This document shows, piece by piece, positions 58,711 through 64,000 of a DNA stretch of 64,000 nt. The notes below the pieces were generated by a model that saw only the letters and a list, made by a program, of their open reading frames with translations, made no database searches and was not told where the DNA came from. Source of the DNA: Massilia aquatica (GTDB lineage: Bacteria; Pseudomonadota; Gammaproteobacteria; Burkholderiales; Burkholderiaceae_D). The stretch spans positions 1 to 64,000 of the forward strand of contig NZ_VVIW01000015.1 of the NCBI RefSeq assembly GCF_011682045.1, read 5' to 3'. Position 1 is the stretch's first letter, and every line of letters begins with the position of its first letter. The position numbers and the translations under genes were made by a program.

Positions 58711-59019
58711 TCAGGCGATGCTGTCCAGAATTCCTTTCATCACAAGTACGTCGGATGCGATCGCTTTGTCCGGCTTGCCTTTCTTCATGGAAGCGACCTT
58801 TACCGACAGGATCTCTTGCATCCTTTCCCTGGCCGGCGCATACACCCTGCCCAATAATCCCCACGCCTGGAAGCCGCACGCCCGCCGGAACACTTCCGAG
58901 ATGGGTTCGTCCGGCACCGGGTTGTCGTGCAGCCAGACGAATGCTTCCAGTGCGTCAGGGTAGTTGCCTTGCACGACTAACTGACATGCCCTGATATACG
59001 TTTCCTTCAGCTGCTCCAT
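58711..59019 (-). CDS. Small helical protein of unknown function
   Basis: The 102-aa protein looks like a single TPR-type helix pair at its start (TYIRACQLVVQGNYPDALEA FVWLHDNP), followed by helices with GFQAWGLLGRVYAPA and ending in DVLVMKGILDSIA. It has no signal peptide. A GGAG ribosome binding site lies upstream of the ATG. It is convergent with the paralogue-2 gene. I cannot assign a function. Confidence 0.6.
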   Translation of the reverse strand: MEQLKETYIRACQLVVQGNYPDALEAFVWLHDNPVPDEPISEVFRRACGFQAWGLLGRVYAPARERMQEILSVKVASMKKGKPDKAIASDVLVMKGILDSIA

Positions 59020-59088
59020 ATGCCATCTCCACGTTAGGGAAATGGATTGGACCGGGCAAGGGAACCGGGAGTTCGCGAGCGGCTTCTT

Positions 59089-59481
59089 TTAATAGGGCCC
59101 GCGATAGCTGTCCAGCCAGGTCCAGTCGCCGCTATGGCAGCTCGCCGCGCAATTTCGCAGGAAATCGTTGATCACCATCCTGCAGTTGTAGCGGCCCTCG
59201 CTGTCGCGCGCGGTGGTCAGCTCGCACACCACATCCAGATTGATCGAGGCGGGTATGCAAATCGATACCTTGCAGCGCTGCGGATCTTTGTGCGCGTCGC
59301 GCAGGTTGGCCAGCGGGTCGCCTCCGGCCACGTTGCGGATCAGGCCGGGAGGGGCGCACATCGGCCGCTGAGCGCCAAATGCCGGCTCCGTACGCCCAAT
59401 GGTCGCCGGTCCGGCGCTTGCCCGTGAAGCGCCGGGCGCCATCAACACCAGCATCACGCCAAGCGCGAGTTTGTTCTTCAT
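59089..59481 (-). CDS. Small secreted Cys-containing protein with an SOS-type promoter upstream
   Basis: The 130-aa precursor has a signal peptide (LALGVMLVLMAPGASRASAG) and about six cysteines in the mature part (PMCAPPGL, RCKVSICIPA, VVCELTT, NCRMVINDFLRNCAASCHSG), so it is probably disulfide-bonded in the periplasm or outside. I do not recognise the family. AGGG precedes ATG 59481, which starts the signal peptide. A sigma-70-type promoter whose 17-bp spacer coincides with a LexA box lies about 105 bp upstream. Confidence 0.65.
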   Translation of the reverse strand: MKNKLALGVMLVLMAPGASRASAGPATIGRTEPAFGAQRPMCAPPGLIRNVAGGDPLANLRDAHKDPQRCKVSICIPASINLDVVCELTTARDSEGRYNCRMVINDFLRNCAASCHSGDWTWLDSYRGPY

Positions 59482-59585
59482 AGCATCCCTGTCAAAATTG
59501 TTGAGCTCGAGACACAAGCGAAATGGACGCACGCCGGCGGCCAGGCCCTGTGGGTGGGAGCTGGAATTGGATGTAACCGGGAGTT

Positions 59586-59614
59586 AATATACTGTATGAA
59601 TGTACAGTAGTAAA
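59586..59614 (-). promoter_or_regulatory. LexA (SOS) box inside a minus-strand promoter
   Basis: TACTGTATGAATGTACAGTA (59590-59609) matches the LexA consensus TACTG-N10-CAGTA perfectly at all outer positions. On the minus strand the box lies between -35 TTTACT (59614-59609) and -10 TATATT (59591-59586) with an exact 17-bp spacer. The downstream gene is the secreted Cys-rich protein at 59089-59481. The + strand also offers a possible promoter, but the next + strand gene is over 1 kb away. Confidence 0.8.
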
Positions 59615-59726
59615 CTGGAAAAAACATGAGGGCGGCGGGTCAGGGGCGAAGTGCTACCTGAGACGATATGGTGTAGACCAGGCTGCCAGTGTGAAGATCG
59701 GAGCGGAGCGAATCGGGCGGCGGGTG

Positions 59727-60062
59727 TCAGTGGCGTTCGTCAGGCGTGTGCGAAGTCGAGCTGGCGGGGGAATCGCCTGGCATTGAGTGTGGAGCTGTCG
59801 GGATCGTAATCACGATCAGCGGCATCGCCGACGGGGCCTTTGGCGGCACCTTATTGAAAAGAAATGTCATGATAGCGAGTCCAATCGTCCCGAGTAACAG
59901 GACGATGCCGACAAGCCATTTGAGGGTGTCGGCCTGCGATTTGTGCAATGACGCCTCGAACCGCGCAAACTGCGCGTCCATATTGGTTTTTAGCGACGAG
60001 AGGCCGCTTTCAAGGGTGAGTTCGATCGAAGCGAGCCTGCCGTCGACTTTCGTCTCGAGCAC
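59727..60062 (-). CDS. Small coiled-coil membrane protein, possible N-terminal frameshift
   Basis: The 111-aa product has a coiled-coil (SIELTLESGLSSLKTNMDAQ FARFEASLHKSQ), one membrane helix (WLVGIVLLLGTIGLAIMTFLF) and a Pro/Ser/Thr-rich tail. I use GTG 60062 as start, but a better ATG with a GAAGG ribosome binding site lies at about 60104 in another frame (MMTKPKPRRS); from there, a one-base shift would join to EEVDAKLKVLETKVDG in the frame of the coiled coil. The gene thus may be frameshifted or the window may contain a base error. No function known. Confidence 0.5.
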   Translation of the reverse strand: MLETKVDGRLASIELTLESGLSSLKTNMDAQFARFEASLHKSQADTLKWLVGIVLLLGTIGLAIMTFLFNKVPPKAPSAMPLIVITIPTAPHSMPGDSPASSTSHTPDERH

Positions 60063-60189
60063 TTTCAGCTTTGCATCGACTTCTTCTCGGCTTGGGCTTT
60101 GTCATCATGCGACCTTCAGTCGCGCCGTGGCGATTGCCAGCCGGGGCGCGCAATGACTCCGCGATTGGCTGCGTGAACGCTGTCGAATC

Positions 60190-60277
60190 TGGTGCGTGGT
60201 CCAGGAATCGAACCTGGTTATCAGTCATTCGGCCTGAGACCTTCCCGACTGGGCTTTACCGGATAAGCGAACCGCGC
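60190..60277 (-). tRNA. tRNA-like structure, probable pseudo-tRNA (anticodon unassignable)
   Basis: An 88-nt segment folds as a near-complete tRNA: acceptor GCGCGGT/ACCACGC (6 of 7 pairs), D-stem GCTT/AAGC with GG in the loop, T-arm CCAGG-TTCGATT-CCTGG (perfect) and a 3'-terminal CCA encoded in the DNA. The anticodon stem CAGTC/GACTG is intact, but its loop is 20 nt instead of 7, so no anticodon can be named. Either a tRNA has gained about 13 nt and decayed, or the fold is wrong. It lies between two small genes on the same strand. Confidence 0.5.
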
Positions 60278-60340
60278 ACTTTCATCATAGTCAGAAAATT
60301 CAAAAATGCAATTAAAATTTACGTTTGTCAATAAACTGAT

Positions 60341-60553
60341 TCAATCGTACACATAGGGCTTGACCGGCAGCGCATTCTCGCGCTGCTTGTCGAGCTCATC
60401 GAGATCGACGCGCTGATCCCACCAGATATCCCAGCCGCGCCGGCGCTCCTGTTCCACTTCCGGATGGCGCGCCAGGAAGTCATGGATGAATCGATCGAAT
60501 TCGGACACGTAGCCCCTGCCCGCAGGACGGTATTTCTCGCTGTGCTTCATCAT
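60341..60553 (-). CDS. DUF3460-family small protein
   Basis: The 70-aa protein matches the betaproteobacterial DUF3460 family: a first helix (YVSEFDRFIHDFLARHPEVE), then RRGWDIWWDQRVDLDEL and the ending KPYVYD. GGAGG sits four bases before the ATG at 60553 and seven before the ATG at 60550; either could be used. Function is unknown. The family's restriction to betaproteobacteria supports the taxonomic placement. Confidence 0.8.
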   Translation of the reverse strand: MMKHSEKYRPAGRGYVSEFDRFIHDFLARHPEVEQERRRGWDIWWDQRVDLDELDKQRENALPVKPYVYD

Positions 60554-60675
60554 CAGTCCTCCGGTTAACGCTACTATGACCACCCATGCGCGCAATGGTT
60601 CCACGCTGGTTCCATGTACGCGCGGCTGAAAATGCCGTACGATACGCGCCGTTATCGCTTAACTGTCAGGACGCA

Positions 60676-61104
60676 ATGAACTCAGAAACATCCGGCCCAG
60701 CGCCAGCGCCGGCGCCGCGCTTTCGCCCCCGTCCCTGGACCGCCCTGGAAACCGCGCAAGACGTCGAGCTGTGGATCGACGAGCACAACCAGAGCCTGAC
60801 CGAACACATCGCCCCGCACGAAACCGGCTACGGCGTCTGCTTCACCCTGGCCGTGGGCGGCAATATCTATATGCAGACCAGCGCTGACGCCGTCATCCTC
60901 GATGTCGACGACGATGCCGCGTGGATCGCGCCGCTGATCATGGCCGCCACCGGCGTCGAGGCGCCGCAGGGCCAGCTATGGATCCTGCCGGACGACAAAC
61001 TGGTCCAGCTCATCATTGGCCTGTCGACCCTGGTTGAGAGCACCACCCTGGTGGTCGGACACAATTTTGGCGGACGCCACCGTAAGGCGAGCTATTCGCG
61101 CTAA
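60676..61104 (+). CDS. Uncharacterised 142-aa protein
   Basis: The product has a Pro/Ala-rich start, then an alpha/beta region with WTALETAQDVELWIDEHNQS, HETGYGVCFTLAVGGNIYMQ and a conserved-looking QGQLWILPDDKLVQLIIGLS. The C-terminus is basic. It has no signal peptide. ATG 60676 is used; no strong ribosome binding site stands before it. I do not recognise the family and assign no function. It lies between the DUF3460 gene and the amino-acid receptor gene. Confidence 0.6.
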   Translation: MNSETSGPAPAPAPRFRPRPWTALETAQDVELWIDEHNQSLTEHIAPHETGYGVCFTLAVGGNIYMQTSADAVILDVDDDAAWIAPLIMAATGVEAPQGQLWILPDDKLVQLIIGLSTLVESTTLVVGHNFGGRHRKASYSR

Positions 61105-61137
61105 ACTGTTTTTCTTTTCCATAACATTGCCGCTTCC

Positions 61138-61944
61138 ATGCCCATTCGCTCCCGCCGCTTTGCCTTGACCCTGATCCTCGGACTGATTGGCGCCGCCCTG
61201 GCCATGCCGGCTGGCGCTGCCGACCTGCTCGCCACCGTCAAGGCGCGCGGCACCTTGAAGATCGCCATGGAAGGCACTTATCCGCCCTTCAATTTCAAGG
61301 ACTTGAAGGCCAACCAGCTGGCCGGCTACGATGTCGATGTCGCCACCTTGCTGGCGGCGCGCATGGGCCTCAAGCCCGAGTTCGTCACGACCGAGTGGAG
61401 CGCCATCCTGGCCGGTCTGGCCGCCGGCAAGTTCGATGTGGTGATCAGCCAGGTCGGCATCAATCCCAAGCGCGAGCAAACCTTCGATTTTTCCGAGCCG
61501 TACACCTATTCCAACCCGCAACTGATCGTGCGCAAGAACGAAAAGGCGACCTACGCCGGCCTGGCCGAACTCAAGGGCAAGAAACTGGGCGTGGGGCAGG
61601 GCAGCGTGTACGAACAGCAGGCCAAGGCCGTGCCCGGCATCGAGGTGCGCAGCTACCCCGCCGCGCCGGAAGCGCTGCAGGACCTGGCGTTCGGCCGCAT
61701 CGACGCCGCCCTCAACGACAGCCTGATGGTGGCTTACCTGTTAAATCATTCCAAGCTGCCGATCCAGGCCGGCGCGCGCGTCGGCAATGTCGAGCGCATG
61801 GGCATTCCTCTCCGCAAAGGCAACCCGCAGCTCAAGGCCGCCTTGAACCGCGCGCTGGCCGAAGCCCAGGCCGACGGCAGCCTGAAAAAGATCTCGGTCA
61901 AGTGGTTCGGCAGCGACGTCAGCCGCCCGGCCGCACAGCCCTGA
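61138..61944 (+). CDS. Amino-acid ABC transporter substrate-binding protein
   Basis: The 268-aa precursor has a signal peptide (FALTLILGLIGAALAMPAGA) and the type-2 periplasmic amino-acid receptor fold: LKIAMEGTYPPFNFKD at the mature start, AGYDVDVATLLAARMG, then GLAAGKFDVVISQVG and NPKREQTFDFSEPY, the usual amino-acid-binding regions of the GlnH/FliY (cystine, Gln, Arg, His) family. The ligand is not clear. It lies 15 bp before a permease gene, with which it forms an ABC import operon lacking an ATPase gene in view. Confidence 0.92.
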   Translation: MPIRSRRFALTLILGLIGAALAMPAGAADLLATVKARGTLKIAMEGTYPPFNFKDLKANQLAGYDVDVATLLAARMGLKPEFVTTEWSAILAGLAAGKFDVVISQVGINPKREQTFDFSEPYTYSNPQLIVRKNEKATYAGLAELKGKKLGVGQGSVYEQQAKAVPGIEVRSYPAAPEALQDLAFGRIDAALNDSLMVAYLLNHSKLPIQAGARVGNVERMGIPLRKGNPQLKAALNRALAEAQADGSLKKISVKWFGSDVSRPAAQP

Positions 61945-61959
61945 TCCGGGGCGCTGCCG

Positions 61960-62625
61960 ATGGATTGGGCGGGACTGGCCGAACTGCTGCGCGATGCCGC
62001 GCCGTCGATGCTCAAGGGCACCGGCTACACGGTACTGTTTGCGCTGGCCTCGATGCTCGGCGGCCTGTTGCTGGGCTTTCCCACGGCGCTGATGCGCCTG
62101 TCGCGCTGGAAACTGGTGCGCGCCCCGGCCGAACTGTACGTCAGCGCCATGCGCGGCACGCCGCTGCTGGTGCAGTTGTACGTGATCTATTACTGGCTGC
62201 CCAGCATCGGCATTGACTTCCCGCCGGTGGTGGCGGGCGTGCTGGCGCTCTCGCTCAATGCCGGCGCGTTCCTGTCCGAGAGCATCCGCGGTGCCGTGCT
62301 CGGCGTGAGCCAGGGCCAGTGGCGCGCCAGCTTCAGCCTCGGCCTCGGTTACTGGCCGACCCTGTATCACGTGGTGCTGCCGCAAGCCTTGCGCGTGGCC
62401 GTGCCGTCGATGAGCAACACCTTGATCAGCCTGATCAAGGATACCTCGCTGGTCTCGGTCGTCACCATTAGCGAGCTCATGCTTGCGACCAAGGAAGCGG
62501 TCGCCGGCAGCGCCAATCCCTTGCCGCTGTATATGACAGCGGCCCTGATTTACTGGTGCCTGAGCCTGCTGTTCGAAGCGCTGCAGCGCCATCTGGAACG
62601 GCGCCTGAACCGCGCGCACCGCTAA
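61960..62625 (+). CDS. Amino-acid ABC transporter permease
   Basis: This 221-aa inner-membrane permease has several membrane helices, the MRGTPLLVQLYVIYYWLPS signature of the polar amino-acid family (HisMQ/GlnP/TcyL) and the EAA loop in SESIRGAVLGVSQGQW ... VVLPQAL, which contacts the ATPase. It would act as a homodimer. The ATP-binding subunit is not in the window after 62625, so it must be elsewhere. It directly follows the receptor gene. Confidence 0.93.
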   Translation: MDWAGLAELLRDAAPSMLKGTGYTVLFALASMLGGLLLGFPTALMRLSRWKLVRAPAELYVSAMRGTPLLVQLYVIYYWLPSIGIDFPPVVAGVLALSLNAGAFLSESIRGAVLGVSQGQWRASFSLGLGYWPTLYHVVLPQALRVAVPSMSNTLISLIKDTSLVSVVTISELMLATKEAVAGSANPLPLYMTAALIYWCLSLLFEALQRHLERRLNRAHR

Positions 62626-62805
62626 CGTTTCCAGCGCCCCGCGCGAATCTGCGGCGCGATCGCGGCTGTCGCTCGACATCGCGCTCGACATCGCGCCTTT
62701 GCCCATGCTAGTCTAGTCGACAGTGCTTCCACTCTCCGTTGTGCGCTGCTTGCGTGCCGCTGCGTGGCAGCTGTCCGCTGGCGTGTGCAATGTGTGCGAG
62801 GTGAG

Positions 62806-64000
62806 ATGGACAACGATCACGATCCGGCGGCACAAAGCAACTCCCCGCTAGCGCGCGCCCGCCGCGCCGACCATGCCTTGCCCGGCGGCGCTTTCGCTTT
62901 TCACGCCGGCCAGCCTGCGCCCGGTCCCGCCGATGCCGTCAGCGGCGTGCGCGCCGGCGCGCCGGCGCCGGCCCTCGATATCAGCACAGGCGTGACCGTC
63001 GAGCGCCTGCGTCACGAGCAAGACCTGGCGCGCTCGGGCGACCTGTACCTGCTGGCCCCGGTCGGCTACTTCCTGCTCGCCTTTGATACGACCATGCTGC
63101 AGGTCAACCTGGCTGGCGCCACCATGCTCGGGGTGGCGCGCGCCAATCCCGGCCTGCATCATTTCCGCTCGTTCGTGGCAGCCGCCTTCCTGGCCGATTT
63201 CGACGGCTTTTTTGCCCGTTCCCTCAACAGCGGCAAGGGCGAAACCTGCCGCATGCGGCTGCGTACGCCGGACAATGGCGGGCTTGATGTCACCCTGCAC
63301 GGCAGCGCCGACGGCAGCGGCCAGGCCTGCCGCCTGATCGTCGAGCGCGCCGAAGGCCGCCAGGCTGCGCTCGAACGCAGCGAAGAACGCTTCCGCCGCA
63401 TCGTCCACAGCGCCGGTGAAGGCATCTGGGAGATCGACGCGGCCGCCCGCACCACCTTTGTCAACCCGCGCATGGCGCAGATCCTTGGCTACAGCATCGA
63501 AGAGATGCTGGCGCGACCCTTGCTCTCGTTCATGGACGACGCCGGCATGGCCATGCTCGAGCAGTGCATCGCCGAACGCGCCCAGGGCGTACCGGTGTCC
63601 TGCGAATACCGATTCATCGGCAAGGATGGCAGGGAAGTCTGGACCACCATGTCGACCAGCCCCATCCTCGACGCCGACGGCGCCTGCCTCGGCGTACTGG
63701 CGCTGGTCACCGACATCACCGAGCGCAAGCAGTCAACCGAGCTGATCTGGCATCAAGCCAATTACGATACCCTCACCGGCCTGCCCAACCGCCACATGTT
63801 CATGGACCGGCTCGGGCACGAGACGCGCAAGGCCGATCGCGGCGCCGCCTTCCTGGCGCTGCTGTTCATCGACCTCGACGACTTCAGGCAAATCAACGGC
63901 CGCCTGGGCCATGCGCGCGGCGACCTGATCCTGATCGAGGCCAGCCGCCGCATCGCCAGCTGCGTGCGCTCGAGCGACACCCTGGCGCGCTTCGGCGGCG
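62806..64000 (+). CDS. PAS-GGDEF diguanylate cyclase, cut by the window end
   Basis: From ATG 62806, with a GAGGTGAG ribosome binding site, the frame stays open for 398 codons to the window end. A 60-residue leader precedes a first PAS-like domain (about 65-185), then a second PAS (about 195-310: FRRIVHSAGEGIWEIDAAAR; GYSIEEMLARP), then the start of GGDEF (YDTLTGLPNRHMFMDRLGHE; LLFIDLDDFRQINGRLG), ending at LARFGG, where GGDEF itself should follow. No membrane segment is seen in this part. Whether an EAL domain follows is unknown. Confidence 0.88.
   Translation, partial: MDNDHDPAAQSNSPLARARRADHALPGGAFAFHAGQPAPGPADAVSGVRAGAPAPALDISTGVTVERLRHEQDLARSGDLYLLAPVGYFLLAFDTTMLQVNLAGATMLGVARANPGLHHFRSFVAAAFLADFDGFFARSLNSGKGETCRMRLRTPDNGGLDVTLHGSADGSGQACRLIVERAEGRQAALERSEERFRRIVHSAGEGIWEIDAAARTTFVNPRMAQILGYSIEEMLARPLLSFMDDAGMAMLEQCIAERAQGVPVSCEYRFIGKDGREVWTTMSTSPILDADGACLGVLALVTDITERKQSTELIWHQANYDTLTGLPNRHMFMDRLGHETRKADRGAAFLALLFIDLDDFRQINGRLGHARGDLILIEASRRIASCVRSSDTLARFGG

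Overview
The window reads as a chromosomal segment of a high-GC betaproteobacterium, most likely of the family Oxalobacteraceae (Massilia/Duganella/Janthinobacterium-like). The support is indirect: strong GC bias at third codon positions from about 9.7 kb onward, a DUF3460-type small protein, a Burkholderiales-style short H-NS, many c-di-GMP and hybrid-kinase genes, and a recC-recB-recD operon. I could not compare it with any database.

Layout. (1) 1-9.68 kb is an accessory island of lower and mixed GC. It holds the end of an IS3-type element, a ScoMcrA-head-type gene broken by both a stop codon and that IS, an H-NS gene, an HNH protein, a 409-aa protein of unknown function, a 151-bp imperfect palindrome, and a four-gene overlapping operon of three large tyrosine recombinases plus a small HTH accessory protein. 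The island ends inside a UvrD-like helicase gene, of which only the C-terminal part remains (9.68-10.23 kb). (2) 10.2-26.4 kb is housekeeping and accessory metabolism: response regulator, HD hydrolase, Imm1-like orphan immunity protein, MFS pump with divergent LysR regulator, two membrane-anchored L7/L12-like small proteins, a GGDEF/EAL receptor, rhodanese, YceI, a GspF-like protein, two GSTs, a ParE toxin with fused antitoxin, a GlxA-type regulator and an M23 peptidase with a probable premature stop. (3) 26.4-34.1 kb is one overlapping signalling operon read on the minus strand: a REC-GGDEF-EAL protein, a 1631-aa soluble hybrid kinase with a tandem HAMP array and three receiver domains, and a CheR-like protein with degenerate motifs. 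(4) 34.6-37.3 kb is an acyl-homoserine-lactone quorum-sensing locus (LuxR, small HTH protein, LuxI) with a 20-bp lux-box-like palindrome, next to a helical protein that might be a pore-forming-toxin relative. (5) 37.5-52.8 kb carries an uncharacterised CxxC protein, a prolyl oligopeptidase, a CHASE hybrid kinase with Hpt domain, and recCBD with 4-bp overlaps. (6) 52.8-64 kb carries a PBP7-type endopeptidase, a sulfate-binding protein, a GNAT enzyme, a DUF882 protein, a duplicated family of small secreted proteins flanking a decayed gene and an I78-type inhibitor-like protein, a near-perfect LexA box, a tRNA-like structure, an amino-acid ABC receptor and permease, and the start of a PAS-GGDEF protein cut by the window end.

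The best leads for something new are the four-gene recombinase island inside a helicase gene, the quorum-sensing locus with its palindromes and adjacent helical protein, the SOS-type promoter in front of a small secreted protein, the 88-nt tRNA-like structure with an over-long anticodon loop, and the paired membrane-anchored L7/L12-like proteins. All homology statements come from recognising sequence motifs by eye.
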